DNA of 64,000 nt, from the NCBI GenBank assembly GCA_002077045.2, contig KZ111143.1:587733-651732 (forward strand). The letters run 5' to 3'. A model generated the notes under the pieces. That model worked only from the letters and a program-made list of their open reading frames with translations. It made no database searches and had not been told where the DNA came from. Shown in pieces: positions 52,871 to 64,000 of the stretch; position 1 is the first letter of the stretch, and the number at the start of each line of letters is the position of its first letter. A program made the translations under genes and the position numbers. The stretch comes from Rachicladosporium sp. CCFEE 5018. Its lineage: Eukaryota; Ascomycota; Dothideomycetes; Cladosporiales; Cladosporiaceae.

Positions 52871-55136
52871 TCAGCTACCATTCACAGGCGTAGCGTTCAC
52901 GCCCGACGCCGCTGCTGCTCCTCCGCCTTCCCCACTAACCCCAACTGATGCCTTCTTCGCATCCTTCACAGCCTTCTTCTCCTTCGCAGCTTTATTCTTC
53001 ACATGCCTCTCCCTTGCCATCTGCAACGGTGTCTTCGCCGCCGCAACCGCATCTACCCCTCCCTCAATCTCCTCAAAGCTCTGAAATCCATCATTACTAG
53101 CCTTGTTCTTACTCTGCCGGATCCAATCTAGTCTTCGCCGCTTATACAGATCCATCTTCCAGTTCTTCCACACTGCTCTGCCGCAGGGAGACTCGCGAAG
53201 CTGGGCCTCGTTCTCTGCGAGCTCTTCGGCGATGCGTTCGCGGATAAATGCTAGGCCGTGTGTGCCTTCCCATATGCAGTCTACGACGTGGGAGGCGGCT
53301 TTGTCGACTGCCATGTCGCCAATGTGGCCGTAAAAGTGTTGGACAAGCTTGCGCGTGGTGATTATGGTGGCTGTCTTCGAGGTGATGGCGGCTTGTAAAG
53401 TGCGGGAGACGATCGGGTCGCGGCACATGTCTAGGAGTGTCTCGGCATCGAGCAAAACAAGGGAGTCGAGGATCAGGCCGCTGAGAGCGCCAGGCACGAG
53501 TATCATGACTTGTGCGAGGATATTGAAGTGGGCTTTCACAGGCTCAGTGGTTTTAACTTGATGCGGTAGCGGACCTGTGACGCTTGCGCCACTTTGCGCG
53601 CTGTCGTGGGGCGAGTCGTCCTTCTTGCTGGCCTGGGGGCCAATCTTGAGCAGTTTCCGAATCTCGAAACCATCTGGCGTATCCCAGGTGGAGTTGATCT
53701 GCACAGCGATAGCTTTCGTGTCAATGTCGCGGATCGTGCAACGTTGTATGAGTGTCCGCACGACATTTGTGCGGTCGCGCTCTAGCAGGGAAGGGATGTG
53801 CGGCGCGAGCACTTCGTGGACGTCCAGCAGGTCGTCCTTGCCTAGGCGCTCGATGATTTTGCAGGCGACAAAGCTAGCGATCTCATTCCGCGCGTATGAG
53901 GGGAGACGCTCCTTCCATAGTGTCGTGTAAAGATTCTTGAAGAGCTTCGCAGGCGCGCATTGTACCAGTGTCTCTGCCAATCTTGATCCCACGGGATCGT
54001 ACATCAAGCCGTTGATGAACGACGCGCTTCCGCACTCTGCAGTGATCGGGTCATCCGGGAGCAGTGTCCGTATGATGGAGTTCTCGTCCTTCGCGCGCTG
54101 CTTGCCGAAATGCGACAGCTCAACCCGTAGCAGAAGCTGTAGTGTCGGATTGCCGTTCGCATGTGTCGCGAGACCTCGGAGTCTGTCCGTGTCCAATCCC
54201 GCGACGCTCTCGCTGATCAGACTTTCAAGCGCAGCTGAGAACGACTTTGGCACAGTCCGAGATGCTTGTACTGGTCCATCGTTCGCCTTTTCTCCACCTT
54301 TTTCGCCACCTTCCACTTTCACTGACTCCTTCTTCTTGCTTTGCAGAAGTTGCTTTGTTGATGCGGAGTCCAGAGACTCTCCAGCCAGCACTAGCAAAAG
54401 GATGCGAAGAGGATGCGAAGCGTAGCGTTCGGTCATGAGGAAGCCGATATTGCCTTGCAAAGCTGTCGCTGTCGAGAGGAAACAATCCTCTATGGACGAG
54501 GTGGACCCATTGGCTCCGTTGACCTCAGACTCCGCCTCTGTTCTCCCTCCACTCAGCACTTCCGCTGCTACTGCTGGTGCTGCATTGAGGAAAAGCGCTT
54601 CGCAGCAATGCGACGCAAATCGATGTGTCATGAGATGAACGAAACTGCAAAAGCGATTAGCATGAACGTTGCATTTCCGGTACTCACGATAGTGCTTACT
54701 GCTCCATGATTTTCCCGAATAGACTCTCCAGTTGCGTCGGCGTGGATAGTTGTATCAGTCTCTCCATTAAGCGCGAACAACTCTGGCTGTTCGCGATCTT
54801 AAGCTCCTTCCCATCAGCTTCGCGCCACACATTCTCCAAGAAAAGTTGCCGCGACTCTGCATCCTCGAATTGATTCAACTCTAGCATTTGGTCGGCGTTC
54901 TTGAAGTACTCTTGCTCGTCATCATCCAGCATCCCAAAGAAAGGCTTCTCGCCCGGGTAAGCACCAGCGAGCGCGTCCTCGTGTTCCGGTACAGCCTCGT
55001 GGGCAATGTGGGAGTCGCCATCTTCGGACTTGTGTCGTTTGCTCGATTCTTCAAGCGATGGAGCCTCTTCAGCATCAGAGAGCTTTCGCTTCTTCCCATC
55101 CATGCGCCTCCCGCGCTTTCTGTTCTCTTTCGGCAT
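52871..55136 (-). CDS. NOP9: Nucleolar protein 9 (Pumilio-repeat RNA-binding protein)
   Basis: Two exons, 54700-55136 and 52871-54644, with a 55-nt intron (GTAAGC...TTTTGCAG, branch GCTAAT) give 736 aa. The start MPKENRKRGRRMDGKKRKL is the conserved basic Nop9 N-terminus. Across the splice the product reads EHFVHLMTHRFASHCCEALF, a Pumilio helix. More Pumilio repeats follow (ERYASHPLRILLLVLAGESL, GSRLAETLVQCAPAKLFKNL, VDKAASHVVDCIWEGTHGLA). Nop9 binds pre-18S rRNA and is needed for 40S subunit assembly in the nucleolus. The Lys/Ala-rich C-terminal tail is expected. Both exons are well supported by family content. Confidence 0.95.
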
Positions 55137-56325
55137 GATCGGGGAAGCTGCGATCGGAAATCTCTGTTACTCGATCTACACTTTGAAACCTGTAGCCGCG
55201 CCGTGCACACTGATATCATTGACAGATGTGGTCCATGGGGTGCGTTGGTGACTTCAGCAGGTATTCGGAAGTCACGATGCAAGTCAGACAGCAAGCAAGC
55301 ATCATCATCGTCAACCGACCACCATGCTGCGACAAAACGCCCGAAGCAGATGCGCAAATCTGCCTAGCGTCGCCAAGCGCCGGACTCCATCTCGATTCAA
55401 CCCAGATTCAAATGAACCAAAGATCTCCCCGAGGCACCGCCTTGATGACCGTTACAGCAATCAAACAGATCGACTTCAACCCTCCACGTTTTCGAGTCCT
55501 CTCCGCAGGGACTTGCCCTTCAGCAATCCTCGTCGAGATCACCACGTAGATCAATACCCCCTCCACCCCTCGATCTTCACACGAGTCAAATCTAGATGGC
55601 GATCGAGGTGGCTGAAAATCACCACGATCGTGCTTGGCACACGCGAACAGCATCTCGCGTAAAGTCAAGGGTTCCACAAATGCGAGGTATTCCGGGAGCT
55701 GCATTAGCTGTCTCACTACACGAAGATGTGGCACCGTTGTACGGCGTGATCGTTACAGGCGGGGGTATGCTGGCTTGACGAGATGAGATCGATCAGAAAG
55801 TCTGCTCGTTTTTTATTGCGAGCGATATGCGATCGAGGAGACAGACTTCGAGAAATTGAAAGTGAGAAGTTGACTTTGGTGCCTTGCAGCCTTGCAGGCG
55901 CTTCGCTAACACAACTCCAAGTGCTACGTGTACGGAAGGGGACAGAATCTCAGGCGCAACAAATCGACTTCAGCTCAATGTTTGACGTGACTGGCCTACG
56001 CTTTGATTCGCCGCCCTGTGATAGTGCATCTCCCGTCGCTCTGTCATGGACAGACTCAGCATCAGAAGCCTGCTCATGCTGCGTGGTGACGGACAACTCC
56101 GCTGTCCTTCGTCATTTGATGCAGCCCATCCGCGTCCATATGTCTGGTTGGCGCTCTCCGGCACCGCATTCCCCTTGATAGTAGCCATTCCAGCCCTCGC
56201 AGTATTGAACTCATGATCTGTAGGGTTGGCGCAGATATTGTCGCTGCTTCTGCTGCTGCCGCCGCGGCGTCGCCATGTCATGTCACGCGATACAACCTTA
56301 CCTTCTCAGCATTTCCACAACCCAC
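55137..56325. other. Intergenic region, longest in the right half
   Basis: About 1.19 kb between the NOP9 start and the SmD1 stop, both on the reverse strand. Open frames of about 110 codons exist on both strands (55324-55662 forward, 55408-55734 reverse) but show no domain. The part next to 55136 is the NOP9 promoter. A small gene here cannot be excluded. Confidence 0.4.
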
Positions 56326-56901
56326 TTAGAACCCTCTCCCACCGCCCCTCCCTCTACCCCCACCTCCTCGTCCACCACCCATTCCCCGTCCCCTGGGTCC
56401 TCCCCTCCCTCCTCCCCGTCCCCCTCTATCACCCCCAGCCCTCGCGCCCCGATCCTGCTCCTTCCTCGCCTTATTCTTCGGCTTCGGCGCATCATCAATG
56501 AGCAGCGTATCCAATGGCAGACTGTCAGGGAGAATTATATGACGGATCTCTGATCCGCGGATGGAGATCTGGTCTAGCGAGATTGGCGCGCCGCCCTTGG
56601 GCGTCATCTTGGCGGTGCGGAGGTTGGTGTTCATTTGAGGGGAGACGGAGGCGATGGTGCCGTGGATTATCGTGCCTGGTAAGAGTACAAGGTCAGCATT
56701 AAGATTAGTAAGTGTATAGGGTGAAGGTAGATACCCGTTTTGAGCTCGACTGTGACGGTCTCGTTGGAGCATTTCATAAGGAACCTAGCAGGCCTGCTGT
56801 CAGCCAGGCTCGATTGCGGTGCGCAGCCTTGGGGGAGGAAGTTCAGCTTGCGAGACTGAGCGCACTCGCTGGGAGTGAAGGGCTTACCTGACGAGCTTCA
56901 T
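56326..56901 (-). CDS. SMD1: Small nuclear ribonucleoprotein Sm D1
   Basis: Three exons, 56888-56901 (14 nt), 56735-56784 (50 nt) and 56326-56675, with introns of 103 and 59 nt, give 137 aa. Spliced, the product reads MKLVRFLMKCSNETVTVELK, then TGTIIHGTIASVSPQMNTNL, RTAKMTPKGGAPISLDQISI and ILPDSLPLDTLLIDDAPKPK. This is the whole SmD1 fold (Sm1 and Sm2 motifs). The C-terminal Arg-Gly repeat tail is the site of arginine methylation and binds SMN-type assembly factors. SmD1 is one of seven core proteins of spliceosomal snRNPs. All junctions are canonical and restore conserved residues. The tiny first exon is easily missed by gene finders. Confidence 0.96.
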
Positions 56902-57261
56902 GATTGCGGTGGGGGGTGTCGCAATGTGGGGGAAGGCAGATGTCGATGTGCGCAGTACTTTGGCGAGTCGGGAGAAGCTGCGTGCTAAGTCGTGGAGGAA
57001 GTTGCTGAGTCGAACGATGCTGCGAACTGCTCAGCAGATGTGATGGCAGTTTGGGAGCGAGTCGCGACTTTTCGATGTCACGTGCAACGCTAGTGCTTGC
57101 TGAGTCATGAGTGTGCATATACCCTTCTACACGAGCTTTTGATCCCGAACTCCACGACGCACTCGGCTTGTATGCCAATCGTAGGACGCTTCATTCGCTC
57201 GAAGTATGACTGCACGGCTTCCTCACTGCCGGTGCGATCTCAGCGTCGGTAGGTAACAGAG
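56902..57261. promoter_or_regulatory. Bidirectional promoter, SMD1 / TFIIIC subunit
   Basis: 360 bp separate the two start codons. A CACGTG-like word (gtcacgtgca) lies near 57077. Its function is not shown. Confidence 0.4.
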
Positions 57262-60200
57262 ATGGAGGACTTCCCCGACTTCAGCAATGAGTCCCTCTCT
57301 CCTCTTCCGGTTCAACATCATGATGGCTTCGGTGGAGGCTCTGCTATTCACGATGGTTTCGTCCCGGCATCGCATACCGATGACTCCGGACTGATCGCGC
57401 CGATCCCGCATGGCACGGTGTACAATCCATCCAACAACTTCCAACTTAACGATGGTCACGCTGAGAACGACGCTGATGGCGAAGCCGCGGATCCTGATGA
57501 CTATCGACTCTTTGCTGAGAAGTTCCACATGTGTCATGGCGATCCTGGACAGCAGACCGGCTGGGCGGCCAATACGGGTACTATTGCTTTCAATCCAATG
57601 GAAACGGATGCCGATAGTGAAGATGACTTTGCCATTCCTGACGCTCTTGGTTCGATCGTCAACGACGAGAAGGACGAGGACTACAGAGAGGCCGATTCAG
57701 ACGACTTAGACGAGGATACAGAGTTCGAACGTGATCTGAACATTGCAGCTGGCGCTACTGACCTCGACGATGATGACGACGACTTCGATACATCACTGTA
57801 CAATCTACCTGATCGACCGACAACTGCTCGCAATGGACCTGGACGACCACGAGGTCGAGGGAGAGGTGGCAAAGGCAGCAGAGGCGGTAGACGTGGCATT
57901 GCTTGGGCTTTGAAAGGCACTGCACACGATCCTGCGCTTCGTCGAAAGGAGGAGCGAAAAGCGGAGAGGGCAAGACTTCGCAAACCAGGATCGCAAGCTA
58001 CCAGAAAGAGGCAGCGTGATCGAGAACCCGGGCCCGAGTTCAAAAAATTGCAGCAAGCGGCGTCAAACGCCTTTATCACTGGTGATCTCGATCTCGCTCG
58101 AGATAAGGCTCAAGCTGCCGTAGCCGTAGACCCGATGGTGTTCGCTGCACACTCGCTGCTGTCCGAAATATACGCCGCTCGAAACCAGCCGAAAGAGTCT
58201 CTCGTTGCTCTGCTGCAAGGTGCGACAATGCGAAAGACAGATCCCGAACTCTGGATCCTGTGCGCAAACAAGACACTCGATGTTGCCGGTGAATTCCGCA
58301 AGGAAGAGGACTTGTTGCAAGCTGCCCAGTGTCTGCAAAACGCTCAATATGTCGACAAGGAGAACTACGACATCCGCGTGCAGAAGCGAGACATCTGGCT
58401 TGAGCTTGGTCGCAAGTCAAGGGCACGCAGAGAGAGCTTCCACATGAACCAGATGCGACCCGATGATCTGGACAATGTCAAGCTCTGCGCTGAGTTGTCC
58501 CTTGCCTGTGGCGAGCCGAGTGAGACAGCAAAAGCGAGAGATGCGTACGAGCGTGCTTTCGAGTTGCATCTTGAGAACGACTCGCTGCATGACGCGGACA
58601 CGCAGTGGGCGCATCTGGCAGTCTATCTCGATACTGTTGATCATTCGTCAACTCCAGAGTACGGTGTCACACAACTGAAGCGTCTGGCACGCTGGTCCCT
58701 GAGTCGAGTCGAGGAAACGTGTTGGGATCGCTACGACATGGATGACCGCGAGTTCGACGCGACTCACGACCGTCGATCTCATGTCGACGAGTTCCAAGCA
58801 GATCTTTGTAGTAAAGATCTTGCGTCATACGGCAATGGCCTGCCCCTGGATCTCCGTGTGAAGCTGGGTCTCTTTCGTCTAAAGATGGGTCCAGCGCATC
58901 ATACTGAAGCACTTGCACACTTCGAGCATGTCTACGCATTGGTTGACGACATAGCTAATGTCTATGATCTGTTCTACACGATAGCGGACGCTCTGCGACA
59001 GCGGTGGGTCTGGGATGCGGCAGTGAAGTTCTACGAGCCGGTCAAGCAAGTCGAGACTGAGCTAACGGATGACTTCTGGATACATCTAGCTTCATGCTAC
59101 AGGCAACTCGACAGATTCGAGGATGCAGAAGCGTGCTACAAAGCTGTAGTAGCACTCGATCCATCCAATATTCCCGCAAGGATCGAGCTTTCAAGACTCT
59201 ATTGTGACGACATGCAGCAGAAGGAGAAGTCATGGACCATTGCACGTGAGATGATCGCACTAGGAAAGAAGGATATTATCTGGAAGGAGCGATTATCCAA
59301 GCCACCCGTGCCGTTGAAGCAAAGTGCTCGTAGAGAGAAGCTACGCGGTACACGAGCTGACGGAGAAGCGACGGACCAAGCGAATGCACTACCCGAGAAG
59401 AGTCGGTCAGCTCGCAGACCCAGGCGTGAATCTGTAGCGTCCGATGGCTCTAGATCTCCATCGGTGCGTTTCACACCTGCAGGAGAGGGCAGGTATGATA
59501 CGTTCGATGCCTTCGGTGCGGATCTCGATGCATTCGAGCCCGAGCCGGCGAACGGCCGCAAAATTGTTCGCAAGTCGTCCATTCTTGCCCGCCGGACTCC
59601 TCGAGATTTGCTGCCGAAGGACACTGGCGAAGATAACTTTACACCATCCGGCGCACCTGAGAGGAGATACGCTGACATTGTTCGGCGAGATGATGAGCGC
59701 GAGCAGCTTATGAATGAGCAAGCAGAGAGAGTGTTCCGAGATTTCGAGGTGGTGAGAGATCTGTGGCCAGCACTAGATGAGCCCGAAGTCAAAGAGGAGG
59801 AGATCTTCAAGTGGATGGACGCTGCGAGATCTATGTACAGGGAGTTCCGTACGGTGCGGGCCTTCTATCCGACCAGGGATCGCTATCAACCCTTCAAAGG
59901 TTTCCCCGACCAGCGCATTCGCAATCGCACGTCAAAAGCCATCAAAGAAGCCGAGGCTATGAAACGGCGGCTCGAAGACGAAGGTGCCCAGCCTGGAGCT
60001 GAAGACGATGCCGATGATGACCCTGAAGGTGGTGGAGCTCGACAGTCTGATCCCCCACCAATAGATGCCCATGCCCAAACAGACCTGCACGGGATAGCAT
60101 TCCCTGTGTGGCACCGCATCTTCACCGAGCTCGCCCTCCTGCACGCCAAACAAGGGGACCAAGAAACTTGCTACGAGATCCTAGAGAACGGTCTTTATAA

Positions 60201-61104
60201 TGCAAACGTCTTCTATCATAACGACACCCTCATCAATACCACCCAGGCCGCCTCGATCTGCTGCGCGCTAATGTTCAACGACTCCAAGCGCCTCATAAAC
60301 GTCGCTCGCTGGTTCGCAACCCGCTCCGACTTGCGTGCTGGTTCAGCCTATCACCTCCTCGCCGCCGTCTGCCGCCTAGCATACGGCGATAGCACCTGGT
60401 TTACTGCCGGTCCGACGCAAAAGTTCCTCCACCGCAGCGTCAAAATGATAGACTACGTCGCCATTCCTCCTAACGTAAGAAAACGCTACGACTGGGCCAT
60501 GCCCGCCAACTCGCTTACGCGCAGAATGCCCTTCTCTTCCGACGGCTTGGACCCAGGCGTGCTGCTCACGTACGGCCACATGGTCTCCGTAGCGAACCAC
60601 TCCTCATCCGCACTACCTTACTACTTCCGCGCCTTCGCTCTACGGCCAGAAGACCCAACCGTAAATCTCAGCATCGCCACGATCTACATCGGCGGCGCTA
60701 TGAAGCGACAGACAATGAATCGGCAGTACGAGATCCAACAAGGTCTAAGCTTCTTATACCGATACTACGACCTCCGCGTCTCCACATCTACTCAATCTCT
60801 GCATAAACAAGAAGCCGAATACAACGTCGCGCGGTTCTGGCATGCGCTCGGACTCTCCCACTTAGCTGTGCCAGGCTACGAGCGCGCGCTAGCGCTGAGC
60901 GCGAAAGTGCAGGAGGAGAAGGTACAGAGTCGAGACGCTAGGCGGGAGTTGGCTGAGCTGGGCGAAGCGGAGATGCACGGCGAGACCGGGCTGGATGAAG
61001 AGGATTTTGCCGGAGAGGCAGCATTCGCGCTGCAGAGTTTGTATGCTTTTTCGGGGAATATGGGGGCTGCGAGGCGGGTGACGGAGGAGTGGCTTGTACT
61101 GTGA
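57262..61104 (+). CDS. TFC4: Transcription factor TFIIIC TPR subunit (Tfc4/tau131, Sfc4)
   Basis: 1,280 aa in one exon. The N-terminus is acidic (for example DSEDDFAIPDAL, then a run of Asp near 170), followed by a basic RGRGRGGKGSRGGRRG stretch. Tetratricopeptide repeats start at about residue 260 (KLQQAASNAFITGDLDLARD, AHSLLSEIYAARNQPKESLV) and continue through FWIHLASCYRQLDRFEDAEA. A charged linker at about 680-800 separates them from a second TPR array that runs to the C-terminus. This order is that of yeast Tfc4/tau131, which in the nucleus bridges TFIIIC to TFIIIB on tRNA and 5S genes. Length is normal for filamentous fungi. No intron was found. Confidence 0.93.
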   Translation: MEDFPDFSNESLSPLPVQHHDGFGGGSAIHDGFVPASHTDDSGLIAPIPHGTVYNPSNNFQLNDGHAENDADGEAADPDDYRLFAEKFHMCHGDPGQQTGWAANTGTIAFNPMETDADSEDDFAIPDALGSIVNDEKDEDYREADSDDLDEDTEFERDLNIAAGATDLDDDDDDFDTSLYNLPDRPTTARNGPGRPRGRGRGGKGSRGGRRGIAWALKGTAHDPALRRKEERKAERARLRKPGSQATRKRQRDREPGPEFKKLQQAASNAFITGDLDLARDKAQAAVAVDPMVFAAHSLLSEIYAARNQPKESLVALLQGATMRKTDPELWILCANKTLDVAGEFRKEEDLLQAAQCLQNAQYVDKENYDIRVQKRDIWLELGRKSRARRESFHMNQMRPDDLDNVKLCAELSLACGEPSETAKARDAYERAFELHLENDSLHDADTQWAHLAVYLDTVDHSSTPEYGVTQLKRLARWSLSRVEETCWDRYDMDDREFDATHDRRSHVDEFQADLCSKDLASYGNGLPLDLRVKLGLFRLKMGPAHHTEALAHFEHVYALVDDIANVYDLFYTIADALRQRWVWDAAVKFYEPVKQVETELTDDFWIHLASCYRQLDRFEDAEACYKAVVALDPSNIPARIELSRLYCDDMQQKEKSWTIAREMIALGKKDIIWKERLSKPPVPLKQSARREKLRGTRADGEATDQANALPEKSRSARRPRRESVASDGSRSPSVRFTPAGEGRYDTFDAFGADLDAFEPEPANGRKIVRKSSILARRTPRDLLPKDTGEDNFTPSGAPERRYADIVRRDDEREQLMNEQAERVFRDFEVVRDLWPALDEPEVKEEEIFKWMDAARSMYREFRTVRAFYPTRDRYQPFKGFPDQRIRNRTSKAIKEAEAMKRRLEDEGAQPGAEDDADDDPEGGGARQSDPPPIDAHAQTDLHGIAFPVWHRIFTELALLHAKQGDQETCYEILENGLYNANVFYHNDTLINTTQAASICCALMFNDSKRLINVARWFATRSDLRAGSAYHLLAAVCRLAYGDSTWFTAGPTQKFLHRSVKMIDYVAIPPNVRKRYDWAMPANSLTRRMPFSSDGLDPGVLLTYGHMVSVANHSSSALPYYFRAFALRPEDPTVNLSIATIYIGGAMKRQTMNRQYEIQQGLSFLYRYYDLRVSTSTQSLHKQEAEYNVARFWHALGLSHLAVPGYERALALSAKVQEEKVQSRDARRELAELGEAEMHGETGLDEEDFAGEAAFALQSLYAFSGNMGAARRVTEEWLVL

Positions 61105-61431
61105 AGGAGGTCTCAAGGAAGTGGAGATCTGGCAATTGGCGCACTGGAGAGGCATTGGTGAGTAACTGCTGCCCGAGAGCCAGATTGTGGAGGGATGGAA
61201 GAAGCATTATACCCCTGTATGACTTTACGTAGCGCAAGACGGCGAGGACACTGCGAGCAGTTTCATGTCGTGTTTTTGAGGCTGCTAGTACAACATACTT
61301 CTATTGATACAATCTCGCCTTCCGTGCAGCCTGCGTACCTATACAAGTTGCTCGCCTGGCTTCCGTCGAGATTCCAGGCCCCATTACCATCGCCCCACCA
61401 ATGTCATCTCAGTCTGTCCTTTGAAACTACA
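61105..61431. other. Convergent intergenic region
   Basis: About 330 bp between the stop codons of the TFIIIC subunit and RNA14. Nothing was recognised. Confidence 0.5.
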
Positions 61432-64000
61432 TCACCGCCGCCCCGGCAGCCCAATTCCCTGCAACAACCCCACCATCTTCCCTCCATCCAATCTCGTAGC
61501 CCGCCACTCAACGGCATTCGGTAGAATACTGAGCAGATACACCACGTCCCTCGGCAATGGTGTCGGATCCACTGGTCCTCCCACCCCTGCTCCAGCACCA
61601 CCTCCCACAGGCCCCGAGCCAGGCACATAGCTCTTCGTCACGAATCCTCCACTTCCTCCCTGCGCAGTGTTTGCAGCGGGCGGCAGTGTGCGACGAGGTG
61701 AAGCTTGCCGATCGAAGCGCTGGTGTTTGCGTGCGGGGCTGTCGGCGTCAGAGTCGTTGTCGAGAGGTAAGGGTCGTTTTGGGGAAGAGACGTAAGGGCC
61801 GTGGAGGCCGAGACGGAGATCTGGTGGGCTTTGCGGGGCATTACTGAATTGCTGTTGTGGTGGTTGGGAGTACGAGGACGTCTTCGGGCGGATCTGGCTT
61901 GGGGAGAGAACGAGTTGCGCGTTCAGAGCGTCGAACGTGGGTGTCTCGAAGCGGTGCGTGAAGCGCATGAGGTCTGGCTCCAATGGGTACAGCTCGGCCA
62001 TGCGCTTTTCGAGGCGGTGGATCTGTGCGAGATCGCCATAGCGGGATTCGAAGGCATGCATCCAGCCTAGAAGCGGGCGGCACTTCTCGCTTCTAGCGGC
62101 CGGAGTGAGGGACGCATGGCTCTGGATCTTAGTGAGCGTCGTCTCGAACACCGCCTTCGCGTTCGTGAAGTCGTTGATTTCGAGGAGGTGCTTGAGGTAC
62201 TCCAGCGCAAAAGCTTCATCTATGGGGAAGAGCTTCAATCCACGGTCGAAGATCTTAGTTGCAGCCGGATCGCGGTAGCAGTGGTGTTCCAGTAGTGCTG
62301 AACAGATATAGACCTCACTCGTGAGCATGCCTCTGGGCCGTGCTTCTCCGAACACGCCGCGGAAGCCTTTCTTCACCTCTTTGGGTTTGCCCTGGCCTTG
62401 TATGCGGCGAAAGGCGCGCATCTTGGCACACCAGACGGAGGAGATGGAGCGTTTGAGTACGTCTTTCTGTGCGTCGAAGGTGGCCTTGACGGCTGCCAGC
62501 TGAGCATCGAGTTGTTCCTTGCGAGTTTTCGGCTTTGCAGCAGAGTCTTCGTCGTCTGACATTTCGGCTTCTTGCTTCTCCACGTCTCCCTCTGGCGGGA
62601 GAGATGCAAAGTGCTCGTGGACCTGTGCCTGCGCCGCCTTCTCTCGCTCATTGTACTTGTCTCGTAGGCCGTACAGCGCTTTGTGTATGCCCTCGTACAC
62701 GACTTCGACCTTGTTGCCGCTATCAATGGCGATCTCGTCTGTAGTGCTGGCTGGAAGTGCTGTCTCGACTCTGTCGGCTTTCTTAAGCGCCAGCAGCACT
62801 GACTCCGGATTCGCGGCGATGCCATCGTCAAGAAACTTCGTGCCCTCTTCAACGACCTCCGGAAGTTCTTGATCAAAGCACCAGGTTGCAGCCTCGTACC
62901 AGATATCGGGGTAGAACCGCAACGCCACTGTTGCTTGCTTGTACACATACAGCACTCGCTTGCGATACTGCGCACCATTTTCCTCTTCCTTCAGCACCAG
63001 TTCATCTGCCTTTTCCCACTCGATCCAGTCACGCCAGCTCACGACTTGGTCGCCGAACTCATCTTCACCAGCACAGTCATACGCAGGTGGCAATCTTGGC
63101 AGTCCTTTCCGATCCAGTCGAGTGATCCTCTTGTCGAGCTGGGTCTTGGCGCCCTTGGCTGTCATGTAGGCCGCACCTTGTTCATTCAGATTCTTCCGCC
63201 CAGTTGCCCGGTTGAGGCCGATCTCGAAGCTATCGTACTCCTTCCATAGTTTGATAGTCTCGTCGTGCGGTAAAGCGATAGCGCGCTGGTATGCTTTCCG
63301 TAGTAGATCGACCTTCTGCATGTCTTGCCAGCCACTCCCTCCAACTGTGCCGGGACCAGCTTTGAGGAAGTCGATGTACTCACGCCACAAGTCACCAGCC
63401 TCAGGATCGATGCCGACCTTATCAAGTACGACATCAAAGACGGATGAGATGAGTGCGCGCTTGCTACCGTCAGCGTCATTGATGAGGGGATTGCGGCGGC
63501 GTAGGAAGTTCAGATAGAAGTGCCACATCCGTATGTCCAGCACTTTCATGAGCGCCAGGCCAAGAATCTGCTCTACGCGCATTGTCTCGCCGTTGTCTTG
63601 CTCGAAGTTGGCATACTCGAGCCAAACACTTGCCTGTGATACTGCGTCAGTGGTTGCTTAAATCATTCGAGGCAGGCTAGGTCTTCGCGAGGTTCAGCAG
63701 CCATGTCCAGTACTTACGGCTGTTGGAAAGAGCTCGAAGAATCTCTGATACACCTTGCGCGCGTTGTCAAGCTGATCTTTGTCTTTGTAGTACGCAATGA
63801 GATTCATCCACGCATCAGTGTCCGCTTTCATATCATTCTTGATGCGGTCCTCAAGCTGACCCACGATGTCATGCGCGAGGCGCTGTGGCACAGTTGAGAC
63901 GGCCTGCATGCTCTGCGCAGGTGCCATACCATTCACCTGTGCAGGTACTGGTGTGGGAGCTGTGCTTGGCTGTGCTGAGGGTGTGAGAACACTACCGCTG
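61432..64000 (-). CDS. RNA14: mRNA 3'-end processing protein Rna14 (CstF-77), 5' end outside the window
   Basis: Two exons are visible, 63718 to the window edge and 61432-63633, with an 84-nt intron (GTAAGT...ATCACAG). The frame is still open at 64000, so the N-terminus is missing. The junction reads FELFPTAASVWLEYANFEQD, a half-a-TPR (HAT) repeat. More HAT repeats follow (VLDIRMWHFYLNFLRRRNPL, GDLWREYIDFLKAGPG, YEAATWCFDQELPEVVEEGT), then the C-terminal monkeytail-like region. Rna14 is the scaffold of cleavage factor IA, which with Rna15 and Pcf11 directs cleavage and polyadenylation of pre-mRNA. The upstream residues are Pro/Thr/Ala-rich. Identification is firm. Confidence 0.95.

Noticed and set aside
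55408..55734. Reverse-strand frame of 108 codons as a gene
   Set aside because: No domain, no clear splice partners, and a competing forward frame over the same bases.
1..64000. tRNA genes, CRISPR arrays, transposons or AT-rich RIP blocks
   Set aside because: Scanning by eye found no B-box-like GGTTCGANTCC word outside coding genes, no spaced repeats, no transposase-like protein and no AT-rich tract. A covariance-model search would be decisive.

Overview
The window reads as nuclear DNA of a filamentous ascomycete (Pezizomycotina), most likely a Dothideomycete. The genes are dense, and introns are mostly 47-61 nt with GT...AG ends and CTAAC/CTGAC-like branch sites. The gene set is typically fungal: BLI-3-like protein, GH17 cell-wall glucanase, steryl/ceramide-glucoside GH5, Nup37, BimE/APC1. 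The class assignment is an inference from protein style only. One assembly gap of 100 N lies at 46939-47038. I saw no tRNA, rRNA, CRISPR array or transposon.

Left part (1-23.7 kb), accessory-like: a partial SPX-domain gene and an unknown gene are followed by eight loci of one F-box-like family (LPxELRxxIY signature). These are scattered among ordinary genes: DNAJC3-like ER co-chaperone, GH5 glucosidase, BLI-3-like FMN protein, aldo-keto reductase, GH17 glucanase and protein-L-isoaspartate methyltransferase. Five family members are open and three are broken by stops or frameshifts. The members at 9.7-14.2 kb form a same-strand tandem array, and three of them share an N-terminal Cys/His-rich motif.

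Right part (23.7-64 kb), a compact run of conserved core genes: POL2 (DNA polymerase epsilon), COX20, MED11, TAF5, mitochondrial bL31m, a 1,234-aa presumed mitochondrial protein with four KH-like repeats fused to a flavin-reductase-like domain, NUP37, APC1 (interrupted by the gap, whose flanks repeat the same 597 bp), an unknown membrane protein, a glutamate-decarboxylase-like PLP enzyme, NOP9, SmD1, the TFIIIC TPR subunit and RNA14 (cut by the window end). Many are divergent pairs sharing 180-360 bp promoters, or convergent pairs. They serve replication, transcription, RNA processing, cell cycle and mitochondria, and form no single pathway. The most unusual items are the F-box-like cluster with its Cys-rich subset, the KH-like/flavin-reductase fusion, and TAF5 with a 15-nt micro-exon and a 1.08-kb intron.
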